Below are positions 8,957 through 17,743 of a DNA stretch of 64,000 bases, one piece after another. Made by a program: the position numbers and the translations under genes. This DNA is from Haploplasma modicum ATCC 29102 (GTDB taxonomy: Bacteria; Bacillota_I; Bacilli_A; Acholeplasmatales; Acholeplasmataceae): the NCBI RefSeq assembly GCF_000687835.1, contig NZ_JHYB01000002.1, positions 248,001 through 312,000 of the forward strand, written 5' to 3'. The notes below the pieces were generated by a model. It was given only the letters and a program-made list of their open reading frames with translations. It did not search any database and was not told the DNA's origin. Within the stretch, counting starts at the first letter, position 1; each line of letters starts with the position of its first letter.

Positions 8957-10124
8957 AAGAATATTTTTAATTGTGATGGATAGTCTAGGAATTGGTGAAG
9001 CACCAGATGCAAAAGACTACAATGATTTAGGGGCAAATACTATTGGCCATATCGCAGAGAAAATGGATTTAAATATTCCAAATTTAGAAGCGTTAGGATA
9101 CGGAAATATTGCTCCAATTAGAAACGTAAAAAGAGTTGAAAAACCATTAGCGTTTTATACAAAAATGATGGAAGCATCACTCGGGAAAGATACTATGACA
9201 GGTCACTGGGAAATGATGGGTTTATATATTGATAAACCATTTCAAACATTTACAGATACAGGATTCCCGATTGAATTAATTAAAGAGTTGGAAGAAAAAA
9301 CAGGGTATAAAACAATTGGTAATTATTCAGCAAGTGGAACAGAAATTTTAGTTGAGCTAGGTGAAAGACATATGCAAACTAAAGAACTAATTGTTTACAC
9401 TTCAGCTGATAGTGTATTACAAATTGCAATGCATGAAGATATAATTCCAATTGAAGAACAATATAGAATTTGTGAAATAGCAAGAGAAATTACAATGAAG
9501 CCTGAGTGGAAAGTTGGCCGAGTTATTGCAAGACCATTTATTGGAACTGATAAGACTAATTTTAAACGAACACCAAATAGACATGACTATGCATTAAAAC
9601 CATTTGCAAAAACAGCCCTAAATTTCTTAGAAGAAAAAGGAGTAGATGTTATAGCACTTGGTAAGATCAATGATATTTTTGATGGATATGGAATTACTAG
9701 ATTTAGTAAAACGGTAAGTAACAGTGATGGAATGAAACAAATCACAGAAGTTGCAAAAGAAGATTTTGAAGGTTTAGTATTTTTAAATCTTGTTGACTTT
9801 GATGCACTTTATGGACATAGAAGAGATCCAATCGGATATGGTAAAGCAATCGAAGAGATGGATAGAGAATTACCAGACTTAATGAAAAACTTAAATGAGG
9901 ATGACTTATTAATATTAACAGCTGATCACGGTAATGACCCAGTTCATCACGGGACAGATCATACGAGAGAGTATGTGCCATTAATTATTTATTCAAAGAG
10001 ATTTAAAGAAGGAAAAGAAATAAATTTAAGAAAAACATTTGCTGATGTTGGATATTCAATTAGTGAAAACTTTGAAGCTGAGCTTCCAGAAAATGGTAAA
10101 TCATTCTTAAAAGAAATTAAATAA
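8949..10124 (+). CDS. deoB: Phosphopentomutase
   Basis: 391 aa with the start placed at ATG 8949. An upstream ATG at 8928 would add seven residues inside xerD, but AGAGGAAG (8938-8945) and the family N-terminus ([16 protein letters not shown]) favour 8949. Alkaline-phosphatase fold metal and active-site motifs are present: [19 protein letters not shown] and TADHGNDP...[11 protein letters not shown]. It interconverts ribose-1-phosphate or deoxyribose-1-phosphate with the 5-phosphates, letting the cell use nucleosides as carbon source or recycle pentose. No other deo genes are in the window. It is the last gene of its operon. Confidence 0.96.
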   Translation: MYKRIFLIVMDSLGIGEAPDAKDYNDLGANTIGHIAEKMDLNIPNLEALGYGNIAPIRNVKRVEKPLAFYTKMMEASLGKDTMTGHWEMMGLYIDKPFQTFTDTGFPIELIKELEEKTGYKTIGNYSASGTEILVELGERHMQTKELIVYTSADSVLQIAMHEDIIPIEEQYRICEIAREITMKPEWKVGRVIARPFIGTDKTNFKRTPNRHDYALKPFAKTALNFLEEKGVDVIALGKINDIFDGYGITRFSKTVSNSDGMKQITEVAKEDFEGLVFLNLVDFDALYGHRRDPIGYGKAIEEMDRELPDLMKNLNEDDLLILTADHGNDPVHHGTDHTREYVPLIIYSKRFKEGKEINLRKTFADVGYSISENFEAELPENGKSFLKEIK

Positions 10125-10140
10125 AACATAGCTTAACATG

Positions 10141-10178
10141 AAAGATAGACAAATTATAAGTCTATCTTTTTTTATTTT
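10141..10178 (+). terminator. Intrinsic terminator of the hemW-xerD-deoB operon
   Basis: AAAGATAGAC/GTCTATCTTT hairpin, a 10-bp perfect stem (10141-10150 with 10160-10169), then a T-rich tract. Confidence 0.9.
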
Positions 10179-10186
10179 AAAAATCT

Positions 10187-10207
10187 TTGTTTACTATTTA
10201 TAAACCT
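10187..10207. promoter_or_regulatory. Weaker copy of the TTGTTTAC-N5 inverted-repeat site
   Basis: TTGTTTAC (10187-10194), TATTT spacer, ATAAACCT (10200-10207). The left arm is perfect; the right arm keeps TAAAC. Confidence 0.3.
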
Positions 10208-10604
10208 TTAAAATAGAGAAGATAAGAAAATGATCTGTTTTTTAGACGAATCAAGGTGGGTTATTATTCGACTTTTACAAACTCGAACGCTTAAAACTCG
10301 TCATATAAAATGTAGGATTATTAGTTAATATAAAGATTGATTATTAATATAATAGTTAAAACATAATAAATTTACATATTTTTAAAAAGGATTTAAAATC
10401 CATTGTTTAGTAAAACCTTATTTAATACAGTTTAAACACAAAAGTAGCATAAAAGCCTGAAATTCATCATTTATAAGTAATCAACATATCCACACTAATT
10501 GAGTTGTTAGCTCCACTAAGGTCACATCACTAGGTTTACATAATATATATTATAGGAACTAATTTACATATAAAAAAAGACTTGTTAATGGAATAATCGC
10601 TCTT

Positions 10605-10796
10605 ATGGTATAATTTTTATAGCGTTTAAATACAAATATATTTAAATATTGCGCATTAAACAATACCATAATATGCATATATGAGTTAGTTTAGGTTCTT
10701 ATACTCTGTTTTAAGCGTCTGAAATACTTAAAGCTTAATAAACACCTTACTGGATTGCTATAATCGTATGGACGCTTTTAAAGGAATTAAACGCTC
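10605..10796 (+). ncRNA. Possible structured RNA or leader
   Basis: An extended -10 box TGGTATAAT ends at 10614. Seven bases later begins AGCGTTTAA (10621-10629), which is perfectly complementary to TTAAACGCT (10788-10796) about 160 nt further on. Inside are a 7-bp stem AAGCGTC/GACGCTT (10713-10719 with 10771-10777), a TATTG/CAATA hairpin and a TTTAAATA/TATTTAAA hairpin. The layout (promoter, then a terminal closing stem, about 176 nt) is what a stable small RNA looks like. I could not match it to 6S, SRP, RNase P or tmRNA by eye. In AT-rich DNA such stems can be fortuitous. Confidence 0.3.
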
Positions 10797-10958
10797 ACTA
10801 ATTTGTGACTTCTTCTACTATTTAACTGAGCAAAATACTATATGATTTTATGACTGAAAAAATATATGAATTGTTTGTAGCTAATCTTATGATATTTTCG
10901 GATATATATAAAATAGCTAAAAAAGCATCGAATTTTAAAAAATGCATTTTTTTGTCAT

Positions 10959-10979
10959 TTGTTTACAAATAGTAAACAA
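10959..10979. promoter_or_regulatory. Perfect inverted repeat TTGTTTAC-AAATA-GTAAACAA (putative operator)
   Basis: Perfect 8-bp arms with a 5-bp spacer, about 50-65 bp upstream of the likely -10 (11026-11031) of the ABC-2 exporter genes. The geometry suits a dimeric repressor such as a TetR- or GntR-type protein; no such regulator gene is adjacent. Confidence 0.5.
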
Positions 10980-11061
10980 TCATTTATTTACCATATTTTG
11001 TAATATCTATATTTTATTTTTATAGTATAATAATTCTAATACAAAAAGAGAGGAAAATTAT

Positions 11062-11838
11062 ATGAAAGAAATTTTAGTTGTTAATAATTTAGTCAAGACT
11101 TTCAAACTTTCCAAGAAACAACAAAAGATTGAAAAGACAAAAACAAAAGTTAAAGTTGCTGTTGATGATTTATCATTCAAAGCATATGAAGGTGAGATCT
11201 ATGGTCTACTTGGACCAAACGGTGCTGGTAAGACTACTACTCTTAGAATTATATCAACCCTTATTAAACCTGACTCCGGTGATGCAACAATGAATGGACA
11301 TTCAGTTGTAGATGAACCAAACGAGATTAGAAAGAATATTGGATTTATGACTAGCGAATTAAAACTTGAGGAATTTTTTACTCCTAATTATTTATTTGAT
11401 TATTTCGCTAAACTTCATGGAATTGAAGATGATGTTATTAAAGAGAGAAAAGATTTCTTGTTTGCTAAATTTGGTGTTGAAGATTTTAAAGAGGTAAGAA
11501 TATCTGATATGTCTACTGGGATGAAACAAAAAACATCATTAGTTATTTCAATTGCTCATGATCCACAAATTATTATTTTTGATGAACCTACTAATGGACT
11601 TGATGTTATTACAGCGAAATCTGTAACTGACTTTTTAATTGAATTAAAGCGTTTAGGCAAAACTGTTATTTTATCAACTCACATCTTCTCACTCGTTGAA
11701 AAGCTCTGTGATAGAGTAGGTATAATTATTAATGGGAAAATGGTTTTAGATGACACGCTAGAAAATGCAACAAAAGACGACACATTAGAAAATGTATTCT
11801 TTAGTTTATACGAAGCAAGTGAAGGTGATAGTCTATGA
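11062..11838 (+). CDS. ABC-2 exporter ATP-binding protein (NatA-like)
   Basis: 258 aa. Walker A is GPNGAGKTTT (about 51-60), the signature region is MSTGMKQKTSLV, Walker B is IIIFDEPTNGLD, and the switch His lies in LSTHIF. A Lys-rich insert (about 18-31) near the N-terminus is typical of the NatA subgroup. It energises the permease encoded by the next gene, whose ATG overlaps this gene's TGA by four bases. NatAB in Bacillus exports Na+, but members of the family also export drugs or peptides, so the substrate is open. RBS AGAGAGG. The inverted repeat at 10959-10979 suggests repression. Confidence 0.88.
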   Translation: MKEILVVNNLVKTFKLSKKQQKIEKTKTKVKVAVDDLSFKAYEGEIYGLLGPNGAGKTTTLRIISTLIKPDSGDATMNGHSVVDEPNEIRKNIGFMTSELKLEEFFTPNYLFDYFAKLHGIEDDVIKERKDFLFAKFGVEDFKEVRISDMSTGMKQKTSLVISIAHDPQIIIFDEPTNGLDVITAKSVTDFLIELKRLGKTVILSTHIFSLVEKLCDRVGIIINGKMVLDDTLENATKDDTLENVFFSLYEASEGDSL

Positions 11839-13007
11839 GAAATATACTTACAATTATTAAGAAAGAATTAAGAAGATTTTTTACAGATAAAAGAATGTTA
11901 ATCTCACTAATTCTACCTGGTGTTATTATTTTTGTTTTATATAGTGTAATGGGTAATTTCATGTTTAAAGAATCTGATCCAGATGATACATATATCTATC
12001 AAGCAGTTGTTGTAAATGCACCAAGTGAACTTGAAGAATTATTTAAATTTGATGGTAAATTCTCATATGAAATAGCAAGTGAATCTACTGAATTTTATAA
12101 AGAAAAAATTGCTAATTCAGAACTAGATTTATATATTGTTTATCCCTTAAATTTTTATGATGATGCAATGAATTTTACTCCTGATGGATCAAACACTGGA
12201 ACATCTCCAGAAGTTAAAATCTACTATAATTCAGTCAATGATAAATCAAGTGAAGCATATCAAATATATACATTTGCTCTCAATGGATTTAAAGACCAAA
12301 TATCAGAAAAATTTAGAGTAAACAATTCTGATGAAGATTTTAATTTAGCTTCAAAATCTTCAATTACTGTTGAAATATTATCAACACTTCTACCATTTTT
12401 ATTAATCATTTTCTTATTCAGTGGAGCAATGCAAATTTCTATTGAAGCAATTGCAGGTGAAAAAGAACGTGGTACAATTGCTACAATTCTTGCTACCCCA
12501 ATTAGTAGATTTGAATTAGCCTTTGGTAAAATGATGGCCTTAAGTATTGTATCTTTAGTAAGTGCATTTTCTAGTTTTATAGGACTTATGGCATCTATTC
12601 CAAAACTAATGAATGGAATGGACCTAGACTTAAATGTTTATACTGTTGCTGATTATTCATTACTTCTACTTGTTATAATTACAACAACTATTCTTTATGT
12701 TGTGTTAATTTCATTAGTAAGTGCATATTCAAAATCAGTAAAAGAGGCCTCATCATTATCAGCCGGATTAATGATTGTTAATATGTTAATTGGTATTACT
12801 TCAATGACTGGTGTTGCAAATAATGGAATTGGCTCAAGCTTTATTCCTTTATATAACTCACTTCAATCAATATCATCAGTTCTAAGCCAACAAACTTCAA
12901 TTATTAATATTACAATTACCTTAATCGTAAATGTTTTATTGATTGGGCTTGGAATATTTGGTCTATCTAAAATGTTTGATTCTGAAAAAATTATGTTCCA
13001 AAAATAA
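11835..13007 (+). CDS. ABC-2 exporter permease (NatB-like)
   Basis: 390 aa. One transmembrane helix near the N-terminus (about 20-45), a large extracytoplasmic loop (about 50-175), then five to six helices. GEKERGTIATILATPISRFELAFGK after the second helix is the characteristic cytoplasmic coupling segment of ABC-2/NatB-type permeases. It partners with the preceding ATPase. Substrate (sodium, drug or lipid) is not predictable. The gene ends at a strong bidirectional terminator. Confidence 0.86.
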   Translation: MRNILTIIKKELRRFFTDKRMLISLILPGVIIFVLYSVMGNFMFKESDPDDTYIYQAVVVNAPSELEELFKFDGKFSYEIASESTEFYKEKIANSELDLYIVYPLNFYDDAMNFTPDGSNTGTSPEVKIYYNSVNDKSSEAYQIYTFALNGFKDQISEKFRVNNSDEDFNLASKSSITVEILSTLLPFLLIIFLFSGAMQISIEAIAGEKERGTIATILATPISRFELAFGKMMALSIVSLVSAFSSFIGLMASIPKLMNGMDLDLNVYTVADYSLLLLVIITTTILYVVLISLVSAYSKSVKEASSLSAGLMIVNMLIGITSMTGVANNGIGSSFIPLYNSLQSISSVLSQQTSIINITITLIVNVLLIGLGIFGLSKMFDSEKIMFQK

Positions 13008-13010
13008 AAT

Positions 13011-13042
13011 AATGACTAGTTCGATTGAACTAGTCATTTTTA
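13011..13042. terminator. Bidirectional terminator between the two convergent ABC operons
   Basis: Perfect 12-bp stem AATGACTAGTTC/GAACTAGTCATT with loop GATT and T-rich flanks on both strands. It serves natAB (plus) and the four-gene cassette (minus). Confidence 0.9.
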
Positions 13043-13723
13043 TTTAAAGTCTTCATTTATATATGTATAAATATTTAATACTATTAATATAATAATATAG
13101 ATAAAAGCGTAACTTAATGTATTTGTATAGTTTTTAAAGTTTGATATATTAATTGGAAAGACATAAAATATTGCTATTTTTGATTCAATATTTAAATAGA
13201 AACCTAGTACATAATAAAGCATTATTATTAAGTAACCAATTATTTTTTTATCCTTTCTAACAAGTAATAAAATAAGTAAAAACATTAAAACATTATCAAT
13301 TAACAAAAAAGTCATATCACGATAAAAGTTTACTTTTACTAAACAATCATTTTTACTTATTTTAAGAGCTAGGTAATAATTTAAAGTGCTAATCAATATT
13401 AGTAATATTATGATGTATAAGTAAATAATAATTTTACTTTTAATTACCTTACTTCTTCCAATATAAGTTGTAATATTATTAATATAGTTATGATCATGAT
13501 CTGTTAATAGTAAGACTAGACTTATTGGTATAATTATTTTTATTAATTCTAACAGTAACTCATTATAGTAATTAAAATAATAATTGCTATTTAATATAAC
13601 TTCATCATGTGCTACATCATTAGGTAATAACAAATAGTTAATAGATAATAAAAAAGCTAAATAGATAAATATAATGATTAGATTTTTTCTTGATAACAAA
13701 TGATTTAAAACAAGTCTAATCAT
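13040..13723 (-). CDS. Six-helix membrane protein, probable permease of the four-gene ABC cassette
   Basis: 227 aa, almost entirely hydrophobic, with about six predicted helices. A short charged loop after helix 2 (DHDHNYINNITTYIGRSKVIKSK) resembles the cytoplasmic coupling region of small ABC-2-like permeases. I do not recognise a named family. Its ATG overlaps the stop of the ABC ATPase gene by four bases, so the two are coupled and probably form one transporter. The cassette also holds a secreted and a membrane-anchored protein, suggesting export of, or protection against, the secreted product. Very AT-rich codon use, even against this background. Confidence 0.6.
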   Translation of the reverse strand: MIRLVLNHLLSRKNLIIIFIYLAFLLSINYLLLPNDVAHDEVILNSNYYFNYYNELLLELIKIIIPISLVLLLTDHDHNYINNITTYIGRSKVIKSKIIIYLYIIILLILISTLNYYLALKISKNDCLVKVNFYRDMTFLLIDNVLMFLLILLLVRKDKKIIGYLIIMLYYVLGFYLNIESKIAIFYVFPINISNFKNYTNTLSYAFIYIIILIVLNIYTYINEDFK

Positions 13724-14259
13724 AGTTCTAATAATTCACCAAACTTAAATTTTTTTTCTTGATGGGTAACGATAATAATTGGTGTAGTAATATTCTTTAA
13801 ATATTTAATTACTTTATTAGCAGTTTTTACATCTAATCCATTTAGTGGTTCATCTAGAATAATTAATTCATTATTACCTATTAGTGTTACTGCAATTGCA
13901 AGTTTTTGCTTATTTCCTTTAGAGAGTTCATAAATCTTTTTTTCTGTATCTAGTTCAACAAGTCTAATAAAGTCATAACAAATACTTGCTTTTTTTATTT
14001 GAGCAATTACTTCTAAGTACGTTTGAACTTTACTATATAGTGGTAAGTCAATTATTTCTTCTAGATACGAAATTTTATTAATGTTAATGTTCATTGTCCC
14101 TTTTGAATGCTTAATATAACCTGATAATAGTTTAATAAGTGTTGATTTACCAGATCCATTTGCGCCTTTTACGATTAATCTAGAATCATTATTAATCTTT
14201 AGATTAAATGTTTTATTTAAATAGCTTTTATTAATATCTTTAAAATCAATCAAACTCAT
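13720..14259 (-). CDS. Short ABC transporter ATPase of the four-gene cassette
   Basis: 179 aa, shorter than the usual 200-240. Walker A is GANGSGKSTL (about 33-42), signature ELSKGNKQKLAIA, Walker B ELIILDEPLNGLD and switch His VTHQ, so ATP binding and hydrolysis residues are present. A clear Q-loop glutamine is not evident (region SYLEEIIDLP), which is unusual. It overlaps the upstream gene by 14 bases and the permease gene by four, so expression is translationally linked. Small ATPases of this kind occur in bacteriocin immunity/export and in lantibiotic-type self-protection systems; that link is inference only. Confidence 0.8.
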   Translation of the reverse strand: MSLIDFKDINKSYLNKTFNLKINNDSRLIVKGANGSGKSTLIKLLSGYIKHSKGTMNININKISYLEEIIDLPLYSKVQTYLEVIAQIKKASICYDFIRLVELDTEKKIYELSKGNKQKLAIAVTLIGNNELIILDEPLNGLDVKTANKVIKYLKNITTPIIIVTHQEKKFKFGELLEL

Positions 14260-15013
14260 ATTTATTTACATCTTTAGTTTTACTTAATAAGTTATAGTCT
14301 TTAACGTATTTATGGTTATTTAAATAATAGTATTTATCTTCTTCTGATTTAATAATGACTGGTAAGTTATAAACATATAATTCTTTTTCTTTGATATTTA
14401 TTGCTAGTACGTTATCGTTATAAGTAAAATCTGTTTCCATATTACTGCCAATAAATATATTACTAATATTAATTTCTTTGTTTAGTTCAATAATAATCTT
14501 ACTAATTGATAAGTCATTATTATCAATTTTTTTTGAGTCAATCGATTTCCAGTCAAGACTTGTTTTATAATCCAAATACATTAAATTAAAATTTCCAATT
14601 TCCAGTTCAAATTTCTTTTGATCAAAAAAAGTAATTAATAGTGACGCATTATCATAGTTAATATCATTTTCTAGGTTTGGTATTTTAAACATTAAAGTAT
14701 ACATATCATATTTATTACCTAGATACTCTTCAGTATGTGAATAGGTAACTTTGTTTAAGTCCAGTTTTAACTTATTATCACTATTATTATCTTTAATAAT
14801 AAATGACTCATAACTCTCATTATTTTCAAAGGGAAACTTTAGGTTGCTAGAATAAAAGTTAATATTAATCGATTGGTCTTTATCAAACAGATAGTTGTTT
14901 AGTGTATTTATTGTTAGTAAATACTTATCCTGTTCTTTCTTATTATCAATAGCTAAAATAATTAAGATAATAATTAATATAGGTAGTAATATTATTAAGA
15001 GGTTCTTTTTCAT
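14246..15013 (-). CDS. Membrane-anchored extracytoplasmic protein of the four-gene cassette, unknown function
   Basis: 255 aa. One hydrophobic helix at the N-terminus (about 4-22) followed by a long polar domain rich in Asn, Asp and Lys. The pattern (short beta strands, no cysteines, no catalytic motif that I can see) suggests an extracellular beta-rich domain held to the membrane. No family recognised. Its stop and start overlap both neighbours (14 bases with the ATPase, four with the secreted protein). In the cassette it may act as an accessory subunit of the transporter or as a surface partner of the secreted protein. Confidence 0.6.
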   Translation of the reverse strand: MKKNLLIILLPILIIILIILAIDNKKEQDKYLLTINTLNNYLFDKDQSININFYSSNLKFPFENNESYESFIIKDNNSDNKLKLDLNKVTYSHTEEYLGNKYDMYTLMFKIPNLENDINYDNASLLITFFDQKKFELEIGNFNLMYLDYKTSLDWKSIDSKKIDNNDLSISKIIIELNKEINISNIFIGSNMETDFTYNDNVLAINIKEKELYVYNLPVIIKSEEDKYYYLNNHKYVKDYNLLSKTKDVNKYEFD

Positions 15014-15633
15014 ATTCTAACCTTTTCTAACTTATAATATTTACTACTCATTTCAAAAACCTCATAACCACCCCTGTTGTTTCTAATAAAGAATAGATAA
15101 TTTGCAGCAACACCATTTGTAAGATAACCTTCACCATAATAATAAAGATTAACTTGTGTCCCTGGATCTACCTTCATTTTAACCTCATAAACCTCTTTAC
15201 TAGAACTTGTTTTATCGGTTGAGTATGAAAGTTTAAGTGAACCATCTAAACCGTTTTTAAAGCCGGTTTTACTACTTGTTTGACTAAGACCTATACTACC
15301 TGTTGCTGAGAAACTATATTTAGAAGTTTCTGTATCCTCTCGTTTATAGTTATAGTCAATCGGTGTATAACCATCATTATAGTAGGTAAAGATAGTTTCA
15401 CTAATAAAACTTACCTTTACTCTATTATTGATTGTTTTTACCTTCCAGCCCATAAATTTTCGCTTATCGACTTCTTTATAATGACTACTTAACTCATTAG
15501 ATGTATATTGATCAATAAGCTTACCATTTGTAATATTTAACTCCTCAAAATTTCTATAATGATCAGCTTTTATAAGTTTATTACTAAACATTACAAAAAC
15601 TAACATTATAAAGATAATTAAAACTTTTTTCAT
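15010..15633 (-). CDS. Secreted beta-rich protein of the four-gene cassette, unknown function
   Basis: 207 aa from ATG 15631-15633. A longer frame opens at 15699, but GGAGGAG directly upstream and a classical signal peptide (MKKVLIIFIMLVFVMF...LIKADH, cleavage near residue 23) decide the shorter start. The mature part has a Ser/Thr/Gly-rich alternating stretch (about 115-150, with SFSATGSIGLSQTSSKTG and SLKLSYSTDKTSSSKE) followed by VDPGTQVNLYYYGEGYLTNG and a C-terminal strand region. This amphipathic alternation flanking a turn is reminiscent of beta-hairpin pore-forming or self-assembling proteins, but I cannot assign a family. It heads the operon, so it is probably the most abundant product. 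Confidence 0.65.
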   Translation of the reverse strand: MKKVLIIFIMLVFVMFSNKLIKADHYRNFEELNITNGKLIDQYTSNELSSHYKEVDKRKFMGWKVKTINNRVKVSFISETIFTYYNDGYTPIDYNYKREDTETSKYSFSATGSIGLSQTSSKTGFKNGLDGSLKLSYSTDKTSSSKEVYEVKMKVDPGTQVNLYYYGEGYLTNGVAANYLFFIRNNRGGYEVFEMSSKYYKLEKVRI

Positions 15634-15685
15634 TAAATCACTCCTCCTACTAAATAATAAGAGAAATATTATAATTTTACTTTTT

Positions 15686-15718
15686 ATAAAAAAAATCAAA
15701 CTATTTTACTAGTTTGAT
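15686..15718 (-). terminator. Intrinsic terminator of the coaX-pepP run
   Basis: ATCAAACTA/TAGTTTGAT stem (15695-15703 with 15710-15718), then about ten T on the minus strand. It separates the aminopeptidase gene from the secreted-protein cassette, whose own -10 (TATAAT, minus strand at 15668-15673) follows. Confidence 0.82.
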
Positions 15719-15729
15719 TGATTATATTA

Positions 15730-16983
15730 TTATCTATTTTTCATGTATTCTTCAATATCTTTTACTTCTTTAATAATATCTTTTGATAGATTGATTGCTC
15801 CATCTTTAGTAATTAAAATATCATCCTCAATTCTAATACCGATTGATTCTTCTTCGATATATAATCCAGGCTCAACTGTAATAATTGCACCTTCTTTAAT
15901 TACTTCATCATATAAACCAACATCATGAACATCTAATCCTAAATAATGCCCTAAACTGTGATAATAATACTTTGTTATTTCACTATCTTCTTTAATTAAC
16001 CCAATTTCTTTTAAGCCATCTATTAAAATTTGTTTACCAAAATCATTGAATTCCTTCATAGTTCTTCCTGGTTTTAACCATTTAATAGTTTCTTTATTTG
16101 CTTTTAAAACAATTTCATAAATTTGTTTTTGACGAGTGCTAAATTTACCATTTGCTGGATATGTTCTAGAAATATCTGAACAGTAATTATTATATTTAAC
16201 CCCTAAATCAAATAAGATTAATTCATTATCATTGATAATATCATCATTATCTACATAATGAAGAATAGTTGCATTTTTACCACTCGCTGCAATTGTGTCA
16301 AATGAGGTTTCTGTGTTGTTTTTATTTAAAATATAATTATATTCAGCTTCTATCTCAAACTCTCTTAAACCTGGCTTTAAAGCGTTTAAGACGTGTTTTA
16401 AGGCTTTATTAGTAATATTTATAGCTTCAAGTGTGTCTTTAATCTCTAATTCATCTTTGTACATTCTAAGTGATGCCAATTTACGTTGTGAGTTTAGTAT
16501 TTGTAAACTTGGGTAATTGTTTTTTAATTTATTTGCAATTAATTCAGTATTTGTTAAAAAATCATTAACCTTAATTTTTTCTAAGTCAAAGTATACTTTA
16601 TCTATTTCTCCAAATATGTTTGCTCGTGAAATACCTAACTGAGTATTAATAAAAGTATCTAAGGTATTTATATCTTTAATATTTGCAAGTTCAATCCCTG
16701 ATAAAGTACTTGCTTCTTCAAATGTTAATGTTTTGCCTTCCCATAATGCTTTGATTGGATCTTGTTTTTCGATAAATAAAAATGATTCACTTTTATTTTT
16801 TCCTTTAATTACGACTAAAACAACGTTTGCTTGATCAATATTTGTCAAATAAAAGAAATTTCTATTAACACTAAATGGGAAAAATTGATCATTTGATTTG
16901 TGTTTTTGTTCCCCTGAATAAAATAGCGATATACTACCTTCTTCAATTTTATTTATATAATTTTCTCTTCTTAATTTTATCAT
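15730..16983 (-). CDS. pepP: Xaa-Pro aminopeptidase (M24B)
   Basis: 417 aa. An N-terminal AMP_N-type domain (1-130) precedes the pita-bread M24 metallopeptidase domain. Metal ligands are all visible: two Asp in ILFDLGVKYNNYCSDISRTYP, His in YYHSLGHYLGLDVHD, Glu in VEPGLYI and Glu in GIRIEDDIL. It removes N-terminal residues next to proline, helping to use peptides as amino-acid source. The gene lies four bases after coaX and is followed by a terminator, so it is the last gene of a transcript starting at the S-component gene or earlier. Confidence 0.92.
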   Translation of the reverse strand: MIKLRRENYINKIEEGSISLFYSGEQKHKSNDQFFPFSVNRNFFYLTNIDQANVVLVVIKGKNKSESFLFIEKQDPIKALWEGKTLTFEEASTLSGIELANIKDINTLDTFINTQLGISRANIFGEIDKVYFDLEKIKVNDFLTNTELIANKLKNNYPSLQILNSQRKLASLRMYKDELEIKDTLEAINITNKALKHVLNALKPGLREFEIEAEYNYILNKNNTETSFDTIAASGKNATILHYVDNDDIINDNELILFDLGVKYNNYCSDISRTYPANGKFSTRQKQIYEIVLKANKETIKWLKPGRTMKEFNDFGKQILIDGLKEIGLIKEDSEITKYYYHSLGHYLGLDVHDVGLYDEVIKEGAIITVEPGLYIEEESIGIRIEDDILITKDGAINLSKDIIKEVKDIEEYMKNR

Positions 16984-16987
16984 TTTG

Positions 16988-17743
16988 TTACCTCTCGTTT
17001 AGTTTAAAAATCTTTAGTAATCCTTTAAATATTAATAAAGGATCATTTTTTTGTTCGTGTTTAATAAGTGGAATTATTATATTTGAAAATCCCCCTGTTG
17101 TTATAACTTTAAAATCTTCTTTAACTTCTTCTTTAATTAGACTAATTAAACCATCTACTTGTGCTGCAACTCCGTATGTAACTCCCGATTGCATGCAACT
17201 GATTGTATTCGTTTCTAATACTTTATTTGGTACTTTGATATCTATTTTGGGTAATAATGCCGTATTTTTAGTTAAAGCATTAATAGATATTTCAACTCCA
17301 GCCGTAATAATAACCCCTGTTATAGCATTGTTTTTAACGTATATGTACTTAGTTGCTGTACCTAAATCAACAATTAAAGTTGATTTATTTTCACTTACAA
17401 CTTCTGCTGCAACAGCAATTAAATCAGCACCGACCTCACGTGGGTTATCAGTTTTAACTTTAACTCCAGTTTTTGTTTTGGGCTGAATTAGTAAGGGTAC
17501 TATTTTTAGTCTTTCTTCTACAAGTTTAACTAATTCTAAAGTAATTTTGGGAACAACTGAAGCTATTACTACACTAGTTATCTTTGTTAAATCAATGAAT
17601 TGTTTTAATTGAATATAAAATTCATCTGATGTTTTATTTAAGTCTGAACTTATGTTATAGTTTGCGATAATTTCATTATCCTTAGCAACTGCAAAATTAA
17701 CAGTTGTATTACCAATATCAAATAGTAGTATCATCATTATCAT
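16988..17743 (-). CDS. coaX: Type III pantothenate kinase
   Basis: 251 aa. N-terminal ASKHA phosphate-binding motif LLFDIGNTTVNFAV, the family motif NPREVGADLIA, VDLGTATKYI and TTGGFSN fit CoaX, which phosphorylates pantothenate with ATP in the first step of CoA synthesis without feedback inhibition. Several ATGs (17743, 17737, 17734) are possible starts; the protein core begins right after them. The gene overlaps the end of the upstream membrane S-component gene, making pantothenate the likely substrate of that transporter. Confidence 0.92.
   Translation of the reverse strand: MIMMILLFDIGNTTVNFAVAKDNEIIANYNISSDLNKTSDEFYIQLKQFIDLTKITSVVIASVVPKITLELVKLVEERLKIVPLLIQPKTKTGVKVKTDNPREVGADLIAVAAEVVSENKSTLIVDLGTATKYIYVKNNAITGVIITAGVEISINALTKNTALLPKIDIKVPNKVLETNTISCMQSGVTYGVAAQVDGLISLIKEEVKEDFKVITTGGFSNIIIPLIKHEQKNDPLLIFKGLLKIFKLNER

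Larger units (their letters stand above)
10179..11061. other. Non-coding stretch of about 880 bp
   Basis: No open frame with gene character is visible on either strand; stops are frequent in all frames and I found no recognisable decayed protein. It holds two inverted-repeat sites of the TTGTTTAC-N5-GTAAACAA type, an extended -10 box followed by a region with long-range complementarity (10621-10796), and five copies of a short (A)GCGT/TTTAA-type word in both orientations (about 10288, 10621, 10713, 10771, 10788). TATAAT at 11026-11031 is the likely -10 of the downstream ABC exporter. The stretch is unusually long for this compact window. Confidence 0.6.

Noticed and set aside
10605-10796. 6S RNA identification
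   Set aside because: The closing stem and length are suggestive, but the inner stem is strongly off-centre and the typical large central bubble is not evident; left as an unassigned candidate.
16875-17486. 203-codon plus-strand frame opposite coaX and the aminopeptidase
   Set aside because: Antisense shadow: both minus-strand genes have complete family motifs across this interval, and the hydrophobic look comes from the reverse complement of AT-rich codons.
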